Notes under the pieces: generated by a model
What the model saw: the letters and a program-made list of their open reading frames with translations, nothing else
Databases searched by the model: none
Told to the model about the DNA's origin: nothing
Position numbers and translations under genes: made by a program
From: Lysobacterales bacterium
Lineage (GTDB): Bacteria; Pseudomonadota; Gammaproteobacteria; Xanthomonadales; Marinicellaceae
Length of the DNA stretch: 32,123 nt
Direction of reading: 5' to 3'
Assembly (NCBI GenBank): GCA_020442665.1
Contig: JAGRJP010000109.1
Location: 5,768 to 37,890 of the forward strand
Shown: positions 1 to 7,642 of the stretch, in pieces
Layout: the number at the start of each line of letters is the position of its first letter
Numbering within the stretch: position 1 is the first letter of the stretch

Positions 1-23
1 CTAACCAGCTGAGCTACATAGCC
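1..23 (-). tRNA. tRNA, 5' part only (probably tRNA-Met)
   Basis: The reverse complement reads as the acceptor 5' strand, D-stem and D-loop of a tRNA, with the A-box core TAGCTCAGCTGGTTAG. The gene runs off the window start, so the anticodon is not visible. The opening GGCTATGTAGCTCAG is closest, from memory, to elongator tRNA-Met (E. coli GGCTACGTAGCTCAG). That identity is inference. Confidence 0.8.
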
Positions 24-64
24 ATTGAATGGTCTGCAAATCAGTAAATGACTTGAGGGCGAGA

Positions 65-93
65 ATTTTCATATTTATCTAATATTTTGTCAA
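65..93 (-). promoter_or_regulatory. sigma70 promoter for the tRNA
   Basis: On the minus strand there is a consensus -35 TTGACA (88-93), a 17-bp spacer and a -10-like GAAAAT (65-70). A C-rich discriminator, TCTCGCCCTC, follows directly. GC-rich discriminators are typical of stable-RNA promoters under stringent control. The tRNA 5' end is about 35 nt downstream of the predicted start. The -10 matches only 4/6, so the exact start is uncertain. Confidence 0.55.
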
Positions 94-108
94 GTACAAA
101 TCTTCAAA

Positions 109-558
109 TTATGAATTTTCTTGTAATATTTTATCGGTTTGCTGATTAAGGATTTCAATTGTATTTCTGAAATCATTCAGTTGTTTCTCACTAAGCATAC
201 TTATCAATAATTGTTCATATTCCAATGCCTTTGGTTTAACAGCTTCTATCAGGTCATTTCCGGAGTTCGTAAGTTTGTATTTCTTGGAACGAGCATCATT
301 TTGGCAGACTTTCTGCGTGATCAGTTTTTTATCCAATAAAACTTTGACGGTTCTGCTGATACGAACTTTATCCATTTGACTATATTCGACTAACTCCTTA
401 GCCGTCTGCTCGCGGTTATCTGACAAAATAATCAAAACACGCCATTCTGAAATACTGATATTGTGCTGTTTCCTATAGGATTTGGAAATCCCCTGACTCA
501 CTTTGTTACTCAGCACTGAAAGCTGGTAAGGAAGAAATTTACTGAGTTGCATAATCAT
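109..558 (-). CDS. MarR-family transcriptional regulator
   Basis: A 149-residue protein with the MarR winged-helix layout: N-terminal dimer helix, helix-turn-helix around residues 45-75 (core TAKELVEYSQMDKVRISRTV), the wing near residues 80-95 (QNDARSKKYKLTNSG) and a C-terminal dimerisation helix. It is divergent from hpd-hmgA-fahA and is probably the local repressor of that operon and of itself. Two near-identical palindromes begin one base upstream of the annotated ATG. The next in-frame ATG (starting at 552) is an equally possible start, and neither has a clear Shine-Dalgarno. In Pseudomonas, homogentisate genes are controlled by the IclR-type HmgR, so a MarR regulator is a different arrangement. 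The ligand is unknown; homogentisate or a related aromatic acid is a guess. Confidence 0.85.
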   Translation of the reverse strand: MIMQLSKFLPYQLSVLSNKVSQGISKSYRKQHNISISEWRVLIILSDNREQTAKELVEYSQMDKVRISRTVKVLLDKKLITQKVCQNDARSKKYKLTNSGNDLIEAVKPKALEYEQLLISMLSEKQLNDFRNTIEILNQQTDKILQENS

Positions 559-635
559 TTAGTTTCATTTGTAACTAAAACCACAAATTTAGTTTCATTT
601 GAAACTAATTATGCTTAAAATGTTGCCAATTACAA
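559..635. promoter_or_regulatory. tandem palindromic operators between marR and hpd
   Basis: Two 20-bp inverted repeats are spaced 30 bp centre to centre. TTAGTTTCATTTGAAACTAA (589-608) has perfect 9-bp arms. TTAGTTTCATTTGTAACTAA (559-578) has one mismatch. Size and symmetry fit a MarR dimer site. A possible marR promoter on the minus strand is -35 TTGTAA (630-635), 16-bp spacer, -10 CATAAT (608-613), so a bound repressor would cover the start region. I find no equally good hpd promoter, but any would overlap these sites. Confidence 0.7.
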
Positions 636-652
636 GTTTGAGGTGAATTATT

Positions 653-1678
653 ATGAGTGAAAATACAATCAACGGATTTGGATTTGTTGAGTTTGCATCT
701 CCTGACGCACATGCTCTGGACACATTATTCAGAAGATTGGGGTTTAATGCTATTAAAAAGCATAAAACAAAAGATATAACACTTTATCGCCAAGGTGGCA
801 TAGATTTTATGCTGAATAATGAAAAAGCTTCGTTTGCAGAGTCATTTAAAAATCAACACGGTCCTTCTGCCAATGGCTTCTCGATTGTGTTTGATGATGC
901 TAAAACAGCCTTAAACCATGCTTTAGACAATGGTTCTGAACCCTTACAGGGTGACTTGGATTTACCGGCTGTTAAAGGGATTGGCGGTGCAGTTTTGTAT
1001 TTGGTTGATAAAGAAAACTATGGGCGTTTGCTCAAAAATGATTTTGTTGAGATTCCCGGAATGAACCAATACCCGAGTGGCTGGGGAATGACATTCATTG
1101 ATCATTTAACTCACAACGTTCACTATGGAAACATGGAAAAGTGGGGACAGTATTATGTTGATTTATTCAATTTCGAGCAAATTCGCTACTTCGATATTCG
1201 CGGACAACAAACAGGGCTGACCTCGAAGGCAATGAAGTCTCCAAATGGTTCAGTCAAAATTCCGTTGAATGAATCATCTGACGAGAAATCACAAATCAAT
1301 GAATATATCCATGAATACAATGGTGAAGGTATTCAACATATTGCTCTTTACACCGAAAATATTTACGAAACGATTGAGTCAATGAGAGCTACCGGAGTCG
1401 ATTGTCTGGTGACTCCCGATACCTATTACTCAATCATTGATCGAAGAGTTCCTAAGCATTCGGAAGATATTGAACGTCTGAGAAAAAATAAAATTCTTAT
1501 TGATGCTGATGAAGAAACCGGTGAGAAGATTCTGTTACAAATTTTCACCGAAAATTGCATTGGCCCTATCTTTTTTGAAATCATACAACGTAAAGGAAAT
1601 GAGGGTTTTGGTGAAGGAAATTTCCAGGCTTTGTTTGACTCTATTGAACTTGAACAACAAAGACGAGGTTATTTATAA
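653..1678 (+). CDS. hpd: 4-hydroxyphenylpyruvate dioxygenase
   Basis: A cytosolic Fe(II) enzyme converting 4-hydroxyphenylpyruvate to homogentisate, the second step of tyrosine catabolism. The 341 residues form two vicinal-oxygen-chelate halves. The C-terminal half carries the facial triad: H151 in DHLTHNV, H229 in GIQHIAL and E309 in GPIFFEIIQRKG. The GFGEGNFQALF stretch near residues 318-328 is the usual C-terminal signature closing the active site. Length is slightly under typical bacterial HPPD (about 350-360). The start has a GAGGTGA Shine-Dalgarno at 640-646. It is the first gene of an operon and its TAA overlaps the hmgA ATG by one base (TAATG), implying translational coupling. Probably repressed by the divergent MarR protein. 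Confidence 0.95.
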   Translation: MSENTINGFGFVEFASPDAHALDTLFRRLGFNAIKKHKTKDITLYRQGGIDFMLNNEKASFAESFKNQHGPSANGFSIVFDDAKTALNHALDNGSEPLQGDLDLPAVKGIGGAVLYLVDKENYGRLLKNDFVEIPGMNQYPSGWGMTFIDHLTHNVHYGNMEKWGQYYVDLFNFEQIRYFDIRGQQTGLTSKAMKSPNGSVKIPLNESSDEKSQINEYIHEYNGEGIQHIALYTENIYETIESMRATGVDCLVTPDTYYSIIDRRVPKHSEDIERLRKNKILIDADEETGEKILLQIFTENCIGPIFFEIIQRKGNEGFGEGNFQALFDSIELEQQRRGYL

Positions 1679-2811
1679 TGAAAAACTGGATTCAGACTTT
1701 TAAAAAAGAAGGAACAGTAGCCAGACAAGCTCATTATGATTTGCCTGAAGGAACTTACGAGAGAGAAGTCGGAAAAGAAGGTTTCTTTGGTCCGGTCGCG
1801 CATTTTTATCATAAAAACCCGCCAACAAATTGGTCAGAGTTTGAAGGTGAGTTGCAGCCACGTGCTTTTGATACTAACAAGTTCACTCAGGTTGATGACT
1901 GTCCATTCAAAGCTTCGGTGATGTTACACAATTCATCGATCAAGGTTCGGATGTTTAAAACAAACTCAAACATGGATCATTTAGTCAGCAATGCTGATGG
2001 CGATGACATGCTTTTTATCCACAAGGGAAACTTGGAGATTTTTTGTGATTATGGACATATTTCACTGGTTGAGGGCGATTACTTCACCTTGCCCCGTTGC
2101 ACTCGCTGGCGTTTGGAAACAACAACTGAATGTGAAGTTTTAATGATTGAATGCACCAACGGTCATTATCAGCTTCCTGACAAAGGATTGCTTGGACCTA
2201 ATGCCATTGTTGATCCGGCGGTGTATGGAGTTCCTGCGATTGATGAACAGTTTTTGGATCAACAAAGTGAGGATGAGGTATGGACTGTTTTGATTAAGCA
2301 TCGAAACAAAATCAGTCGTCAGGTTTTTCCTTTCAATCCTTTGGATGCTATAGGTTGGCGTGGAAATCTTATGCCGATTCAACTGAACTGGAGAGATATA
2401 TCTCCACTTCTCAGTCACAGATATCATGTTCCTCCATCAGCTCATACGACATTTATGGGTAATCGCTTTATCATTTGCACGTTTGTACCCAGACTTTTTG
2501 AGACAGCTGAAAAAGCATTGAAAATTCCATTTTTTCATAATAATGATGATTATGATGAAGTGCTTTTCTACCACATGGGAAACTTTTTCTCACGCGACAA
2601 TATTCATCCGGGAATGTTAACATACCATCCTCAGGGATTTGCACATGGCCCTCACCCCGGAGCTTTGAAAAAAGCCTTCAAGCAAGAAAACGCAATGACT
2701 GATGAGGTCGCCGTAATGATTGATACTCGCGACCCACTGGAGGTCAGTACTGAATTTGAACAGGTTGAGTGGACTGAATATGTTCATTCATGGAAACCGA
2801 AAGGAGAATAA
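1678..2811 (+). CDS. hmgA: homogentisate 1,2-dioxygenase (short form)
   Basis: Opens the ring of homogentisate to maleylacetoacetate, using Fe(II) and O2. The 377-residue cupin protein is shorter than the about 430-445 residues of Pseudomonas or human enzymes, so it belongs to a divergent short clade. Candidate iron ligands by spacing with human H335/E341/H371 are H287 (FFHNN), E294 (YDEVLFYHMG) and H323 (FAHGPHPG). The HPGMLTYHPQGFAHGPHPG block at 310-328 is the most recognisable motif. Position between hpd and fahA supports the assignment strongly. It overlaps the hpd stop codon and is followed after 2 nt by fahA. Confidence 0.9.
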   Translation: MKNWIQTFKKEGTVARQAHYDLPEGTYEREVGKEGFFGPVAHFYHKNPPTNWSEFEGELQPRAFDTNKFTQVDDCPFKASVMLHNSSIKVRMFKTNSNMDHLVSNADGDDMLFIHKGNLEIFCDYGHISLVEGDYFTLPRCTRWRLETTTECEVLMIECTNGHYQLPDKGLLGPNAIVDPAVYGVPAIDEQFLDQQSEDEVWTVLIKHRNKISRQVFPFNPLDAIGWRGNLMPIQLNWRDISPLLSHRYHVPPSAHTTFMGNRFIICTFVPRLFETAEKALKIPFFHNNDDYDEVLFYHMGNFFSRDNIHPGMLTYHPQGFAHGPHPGALKKAFKQENAMTDEVAVMIDTRDPLEVSTEFEQVEWTEYVHSWKPKGE

Positions 2812-2813
2812 CA

Positions 2814-3794
2814 ATGAAATTAGCAACTTTAAATAATGGCACTCGTGACGGACAGTTAATTGTTGTCAGCAGAGACAACAGCAAGGCAGTCGCTGTTAAA
2901 GATATTGCGGATACAATGCAGAACGCTTTGGATCATTGGGATGATGTTTCCTTAGAGCTACAAGAGGTTTTTACAAAATTAAACAACAATGAAGCCACAG
3001 ATGCATTTGATTTGAACACCAAAGATTTATTAGCCCCTTTACCAAGAGCTTACCAATTTCTTGATGGAAGTGCATATCTGGCTCATGTTGAGCGTGTGAG
3101 ACGTGCCAGAGGGGCTGAAATGCCTCCGAGTTTTTTGGAAGACCCGTTGATGTATCAGGCAACCAGCGACAGTTTTCTACCGGCGCATGCAGATATTGCA
3201 GTAACCAGCGAAGACTATGGAATTGACTTTGAGGCAGAGGTCGCGGTCATCGTTGATGATGTCCCAATGGCTGTTTCTGTGGAAGATGCTGCAAAACATA
3301 TCAAACTGATTTGTATTTTGAATGACGTTTCTCTGCGAAATCTGATTCCTGCGGAACTGGCAAAAGGATTCGGCTTTATGCAATCCAAACCGCCTACTTC
3401 ATTGTCTCCTTTCTTTGTGACACCGGATGAACTTGGTGATGCCTGGCAAGATTCCAAAGTCCACTTACCACTTCATAGCACATTAAATAGCGAGTGGTTT
3501 GGACACCCTGAAGCAGGCGTGGATATGCAGTTTAATTTCGCTCAACTGGTCGCTCATGCAGCTAAAACCAGACCTTTAGCCGCAGGAGCGATGATTGGTT
3601 CGGGAACAATTGCTAATGAAGATGAGTCATTAGGCTCATCTTGTTTAGCTGAAAAACGTGTTCTTGAAATCATCAATGAAGGAAAGGCAACTACGCCTTT
3701 TATGAGTTTTGGTGATGACATCGAAATTAAAATGCTGAGCAAAGATGGCAACAATATCTTTGGAACCATTCATAATACAATCGTAAAAGGATAA
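2814..3794 (+). CDS. fahA: fumarylacetoacetate hydrolase family protein
   Basis: Catalyses the last step of homogentisate degradation, fumarylacetoacetate to fumarate plus acetoacetate. The 326 residues contain the FAH fold with metal ligands visible as E140 and E142 (DFEAEVAVI) and D171 (ILNDVSLRNL), plus the MIGSGTIAN turn near 260-268 found in this family. The ATG at 2814 is preferred because AAAGGAG sits 5-11 nt upstream. An in-frame ATG at 2790 would lie inside hmgA and lacks that site. No maleylacetoacetate isomerase (maiA) follows, so that step must be encoded elsewhere or bypassed. A strong terminator follows. Confidence 0.92.
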   Translation: MKLATLNNGTRDGQLIVVSRDNSKAVAVKDIADTMQNALDHWDDVSLELQEVFTKLNNNEATDAFDLNTKDLLAPLPRAYQFLDGSAYLAHVERVRRARGAEMPPSFLEDPLMYQATSDSFLPAHADIAVTSEDYGIDFEAEVAVIVDDVPMAVSVEDAAKHIKLICILNDVSLRNLIPAELAKGFGFMQSKPPTSLSPFFVTPDELGDAWQDSKVHLPLHSTLNSEWFGHPEAGVDMQFNFAQLVAHAAKTRPLAAGAMIGSGTIANEDESLGSSCLAEKRVLEIINEGKATTPFMSFGDDIEIKMLSKDGNNIFGTIHNTIVKG

Positions 3795-3812
3795 ACCAAG
3801 AGCCCTTGATTT

Positions 3813-3847
3813 AAGCCACGACTTAACTCTTATTCGTGGCTTTTTTT
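3813..3847 (+). terminator. rho-independent terminator of the hpd operon
   Basis: A perfect 9-bp stem AAGCCACGA (3813-3821) / TCGTGGCTT (3834-3842) is followed by a T-run to 3847. On the other strand the right arm and T-run encode the last residues (KKSHE) and stop of the converging channel gene, so the hairpin doubles as coding sequence. Confidence 0.88.
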
Positions 3848-4828
3848 GTGTCTGATTTGAATATTATCCGAGTAATGTTCAATTTCGATGGGGTTTTCAC
3901 AATGCGGACATTGTAACTCGGTTACCTTTAGTTGCATTCTACTCACATCCCAGATGATATTCTTGGAATCTTGATACGGAATACCCAAGTCATATGCCAT
4001 TATTTTGAGTTTCTTTTGTTCTTTTTTATCCAAAATTCCATCGGATAGAAAATTAATCGCCTGATTTCTGAATAACTCCTTTCTGCGGTTTATTTCTTTT
4101 GTAAAACCGGATGCCAAAATACCAGCTGGCAATGCCGCCATGCCAATACCTGAAATCAGAATAACAATACCAAATATCCTTCCGGCTATGGTCATTGGAA
4201 CTACATCTCCATATCCAACAGTAGTTAGTGTGACAGTTGCCCACCAAATTGCTTTCGGAATCGTTCCAAACTCTTGAGGCTGATAATCACCTTCAACCAA
4301 ATGCATTCCCGTTGCTGCTATGATTATTAAAATACTGAGCACGAAAAAAGCTGAGAAAATATTTGCACTTTCATACCTCAAAACAGATGTTAGCAGATGC
4401 ATTGATCTTGAGTATCGAGTTAATTTGAAAACTCTCACAAGGCGTAAACCTCTTAGTATCATAAAATCACGATACATGATTATGCCAAACCACACAGGAA
4501 GAACCGCCAGTAAATCAATAATTGCCATAGGCGTTATCATGTATTTGATTCTGCCACGAAAACCTCTATATTTCTTGATTTCTGCACTTGACCAAACCCG
4601 TAAAATATATTCTATGGTAAAAATTATTAAACTAATAATTTCAAGAGTTTTGAAAAATAAAAAATATCTTTTGTACAATTCAGCATCACTTTCTAGAATA
4701 ACTGCAATCACGGTCAGCAAAATTAAAATCATTAACAAATAATGAACAAACTCTGCAAACTTGGAGTGAGACTCACGCTCAAGAACCATGAATGTTTTTT
4801 TTCTGAAAGTGTGTTTATTTTTTCGCAT
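3830..4828 (-). CDS. voltage-gated-type potassium channel
   Basis: A 332-residue inner-membrane protein of the six-helix ion-transport family. S1-S3 lie near 28-45, 58-78 and 98-118. An S4-like segment with regularly spaced Arg/Lys covers 125-143 (RGLRLVRVFKLTRYSR). S5 follows near 155-175, then the pore loop with the K+ selectivity filter TTVGYGD (202-208) and S6 near 215-240. The cytosolic tail has no RCK/TrkA domain. Instead it carries a lysine-rich helical segment (266-280) and a CPHC pair at 307-310, possibly half of a zinc site. The start overlaps the end of lgt by 14 nt, so the two are probably cotranscribed. The 3' end runs into the terminator of the converging hpd operon. Confidence 0.88.
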   Translation of the reverse strand: MRKNKHTFRKKTFMVLERESHSKFAEFVHYLLMILILLTVIAVILESDAELYKRYFLFFKTLEIISLIIFTIEYILRVWSSAEIKKYRGFRGRIKYMITPMAIIDLLAVLPVWFGIIMYRDFMILRGLRLVRVFKLTRYSRSMHLLTSVLRYESANIFSAFFVLSILIIIAATGMHLVEGDYQPQEFGTIPKAIWWATVTLTTVGYGDVVPMTIAGRIFGIVILISGIGMAALPAGILASGFTKEINRRKELFRNQAINFLSDGILDKKEQKKLKIMAYDLGIPYQDSKNIIWDVSRMQLKVTELQCPHCENPIEIEHYSDNIQIRHKKSHE

Positions 4829-5675
4829 GAGCTTTATTGCTAAAGATTCCCGAAATAAATACCAAACCGAGAATTAAAATAGGCACAGTTAATATCTGTC
4901 CCATTGTCATCCAGTCAAACAGAATATAACCTCGGTTTTCATCCGGTTCTCGGAAAAATTCAACGATAAACCTAGAAATTCCATAACATATCAGAAATGT
5001 GCCGGTAACAACGCCTTGTCTTTCTACCATTCTGGCAACTATCCAAACGATAATAAATGTGATTAAACCTTCAGAAAATGCTTCATATAACGGAGACGGA
5101 TGCCGTGCAAATTCATTTAAAACTCCTTGAGAATTAAGCTGATGCAACTGTTCAGTTGTAGCATCACGATAGGAAAAAGGTAGGGAATCCGGAAAAATGA
5201 TTCCCCAAGGTTTGTCTGTTAATCGCCCCCAAAGTTCACCATTGATAAAATTACCAACCCTGACCGAACCAATTCCTAAAGCACATAAAGGAGCAATAAA
5301 GTCTGAAATCTCAACAAATCTCTTACCCGTTTTGCGGTGGAAATAATAAATGGCAACAATCACCCCGAGCAATCCACCATGAAATGACATTCCGCCGTCC
5401 TGTACTTTAAATGGTAAAAACGGATCATCCAAAATTGAGGTGTCGTTATAAAAAAGAACCCAACCAATACGACCACCAAAAATAACACCCAAGGCCCCGT
5501 AAAACAAAAAGTCTGAAACCTGCTCCTTTGTCCATGAAGTTTGGTACTTTTTAACCTGATAATTCCCTAAAATTATGAATAAAGCAAAACCAATCAGATA
5601 TGTCACAGCGTACCAATGGATTTTAATTATTTTTAAGTCCAGAAATACAGGATCAAAATCGACTAAATAATGCAT
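4815..5675 (-). CDS. lgt: phosphatidylglycerol--prolipoprotein diacylglyceryl transferase
   Basis: Lgt moves diacylglyceryl from phosphatidylglycerol to the lipobox cysteine of prolipoproteins, the first step of lipoprotein maturation in the inner membrane. The 286 residues are strongly hydrophobic with about seven transmembrane segments. Conserved landmarks are the HGG motif (H99), the Lgt signature SVRVGNFINGELWG (137-150, containing R139) and the C-terminal block ISRFIVEFFREPDENRG (233-249). Length matches the family. Upstream, 40 nt away, is a pseudopilin gene in the same direction; downstream it overlaps the K+ channel gene. thyA, a frequent neighbour in Gammaproteobacteria, is absent here. 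The Shine-Dalgarno is weak. Confidence 0.96.
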   Translation of the reverse strand: MHYLVDFDPVFLDLKIIKIHWYAVTYLIGFALFIILGNYQVKKYQTSWTKEQVSDFLFYGALGVIFGGRIGWVLFYNDTSILDDPFLPFKVQDGGMSFHGGLLGVIVAIYYFHRKTGKRFVEISDFIAPLCALGIGSVRVGNFINGELWGRLTDKPWGIIFPDSLPFSYRDATTEQLHQLNSQGVLNEFARHPSPLYEAFSEGLITFIIVWIVARMVERQGVVTGTFLICYGISRFIVEFFREPDENRGYILFDWMTMGQILTVPILILGLVFISGIFSNKAHAKK

Positions 5676-5715
5676 AAATAAGATCTGGTGAAAATTTTAT
5701 TTTACCCTGAAATTA

Positions 5716-6243
5716 TTATCTTGTACAAACATTGCCTGAATTTGCATCAGATTGCCTCACTCGACCGGAATTATTTATTATCAAGTTTTTTGCATAGTCA
5801 ATGCCTCGATCATCACAAAACGTAATTGTGACATTGGTCCCAGGGGAAAAACCTGTTCCGTCATATCTGATTTTTGAGCGGTAAACCGATGAAGTTGCTG
5901 AAATTTGTGTTTTCATGGGATTTTCAAATCGCAGTATCTCATCAGTTGCATCCAGTTCTCGGTTTCTGTTCTCATCAATAAAAACAATCCAGCCGTTATG
6001 CCAGTTGGAGTCAGCATCACAAGATTCCCCCGAAATACTTGGGCAAACAACTGTATATTTTTGTGAGTTGATTGCGTAACTTCGGGCAAAAGTCATTGAT
6101 GTGCTTAAACGACTCCTTTCCGTATCCAAATAATTATTCAGCATAAAACCTGAGAAGTTTGGCAGACCATAACCCAATAATATTGCCATAACAGATAGTG
6201 TTACCATCAACTCAACTAAAGAGAAACCACTTACTTTTTTCAT
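5716..6243 (-). CDS. GspH/FimT-type minor pseudopilin
   Basis: A 175-residue protein with a class III (prepilin peptidase) leader: MKKVSG cleaved before F7, then the hydrophobic helix FSLVELMVTLSVMAILLGYG with Glu at mature position 5 (E11). The C-terminal beta-rich domain resembles GspH/FimT/FimU minor pilins, which prime type IV pili or type II secretion pseudopili at the inner membrane. Four cysteines (residues about 62, 69, 153, 173) could form periplasmic disulphides. A clear AGGAAA Shine-Dalgarno precedes the ATG. No other pilin gene is adjacent, so it looks like an orphan FimT-like gene. It is divergent from the antiporter gene across 160 bp. Confidence 0.87.
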   Translation of the reverse strand: MKKVSGFSLVELMVTLSVMAILLGYGLPNFSGFMLNNYLDTERSRLSTSMTFARSYAINSQKYTVVCPSISGESCDADSNWHNGWIVFIDENRNRELDATDEILRFENPMKTQISATSSVYRSKIRYDGTGFSPGTNVTITFCDDRGIDYAKNLIINNSGRVRQSDANSGNVCTR

Positions 6244-6403
6244 AAAATTTTCCTATATGTTTTGAATGTGTAAATGATAGTTTTTAGGAAAATATTTCAA
6301 ATAGGAAACTCCCTTTGCTTTCGTAGGAATTGGCTTTGAATGTTGTAGGAAAATTCGTATTTTTGTTGTAGAATGATATTGAATTCTAAGAGGTATTTTG
6401 TGA

Positions 6404-7642
6404 ATGCATCATGATTTAGCAATTTTAGCGGTAATTTGGTTTAGTGTTTTTATTGCTTCTTACATGGCTGATAAGACACGATTAACGCCAGTTCTTTGGT
6501 ACTTATTTTTGGGCTCTTTATTGGTGAATTTAGGGATAGTCCCAGAGCAAATGCCTGAATTCATTCATAATTTCTCTGAGTTAGGGATTATCATTATCAT
6601 GTTTGCTTTAGGGTTTGAAGAGAACACTGATAATTTCATATCTGGAATCAAAAGAAGTTGGGGCATCGCATTCTTTGGCGCATTAGTTCCTTTTGTGGTT
6701 GCCTATTCATTAACACTCTATTATTGGAATGACAAAAATATGGCATTGCTGTGCGGGCTTGCCATGACTGCGACTGCTGTATCACTCACTTTGGTATCTT
6801 TGAAAAGTGAGGGCTTAAACCGAACCATGGCAGCAACAGGAATTATGACTTCTGCTATATTGGATGATATTGCTTCTTTGGCACTAGTTGCTATCCTTGT
6901 ACCGATTGCCGCTGGCGAAACAGGAACTGATATTATCGGAATTGCAATTATATTGGCAAAAGCTGTTGGTTTCTTTCTTATTATTGCAGTGTTGGGCAAG
7001 TGGATATTCCCTTCTGAAAAAGGTGTGCTGAAATTTATTCCTGCTTTCAATCTTTTTAGCCTCAAGAATGTGTTATCCATGGGCAAAGGAGAATATGCAG
7101 TCTTAAGTTTATTATTGATTGCTGTTGCCGTTGGATTGCTTGCTCATTATTTTGGCTTCCATCCAGCAATCGGAGCTTACATGGCTGGTTTGGTCATCCA
7201 TTCCGATTATTTCGATTTTCATAAAGAACAAAACACCGACTACTTCGAACAATCCAGACGAATTGTTGATAATGTAGCTTTTACCTGGATTGGCCCGGTA
7301 TTTTTTGTGGCTTTAGGAACTAAGCTCATTTTTTATCCTGATGTCTTTATCTCAGTGTTACCTGAATCTTTACTGTTGTTCGCCGGGTTATTTATCGGAC
7401 AAATTGCCTCGGCTGCTATTGCTGCTTATTACACCGGTAAATTCGACTGGCCTTCGAGTTTGATGATTGGTTTTGGTATGTTGGGTCGAGCTGAGTTGGC
7501 ATTTGTCGTCATGAATATTGCATTCGTACAATACAAAATCATGACTTTGGAGGCATTCTATACACTCATGCTAACTGCATTCTTACTCAATATTTCTGTT
7601 CCATTGAGCATTCGATGGTGGAAAACCAAATTTAAAAATTAA
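6404..7642 (+). CDS. CPA2-family cation:proton antiporter (KefB-like membrane domain)
   Basis: A 412-residue, almost wholly hydrophobic protein with about 12 transmembrane helices, matching the Na+/H+ exchanger domain of the CPA2/Kef family. Visible family features are the TATAVSLTL stretch (122-130) in the cross-over helix region, the D154-D155 pair in AILDDIASLA and the GRAELAFVV motif (361-369). There is no C-terminal RCK/TrkN domain, unlike KefB/KefC, so nucleotide or glutathione gating is not expected. Probable role: K+ or Na+/H+ exchange across the inner membrane; the ion is not deducible. An AAGAGGT Shine-Dalgarno lies about 10 nt before the ATG. It converges on tyrA, and the two stop codons share the palindrome TTAA. 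Confidence 0.88.
   Translation: MHHDLAILAVIWFSVFIASYMADKTRLTPVLWYLFLGSLLVNLGIVPEQMPEFIHNFSELGIIIIMFALGFEENTDNFISGIKRSWGIAFFGALVPFVVAYSLTLYYWNDKNMALLCGLAMTATAVSLTLVSLKSEGLNRTMAATGIMTSAILDDIASLALVAILVPIAAGETGTDIIGIAIILAKAVGFFLIIAVLGKWIFPSEKGVLKFIPAFNLFSLKNVLSMGKGEYAVLSLLLIAVAVGLLAHYFGFHPAIGAYMAGLVIHSDYFDFHKEQNTDYFEQSRRIVDNVAFTWIGPVFFVALGTKLIFYPDVFISVLPESLLLFAGLFIGQIASAAIAAYYTGKFDWPSSLMIGFGMLGRAELAFVVMNIAFVQYKIMTLEAFYTLMLTAFLLNISVPLSIRWWKTKFKN

Noticed and set aside
2790-2813. Upstream in-frame ATG for fahA
   Set aside because: It lies inside hmgA; the ATG at 2814 has AAAGGAG at correct spacing and matches the family N-terminus.
4320-4742. Open frame of 140 codons antisense to the K+ channel
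   Set aside because: Mirror of transmembrane codons; no recognised domain and no expression signals.
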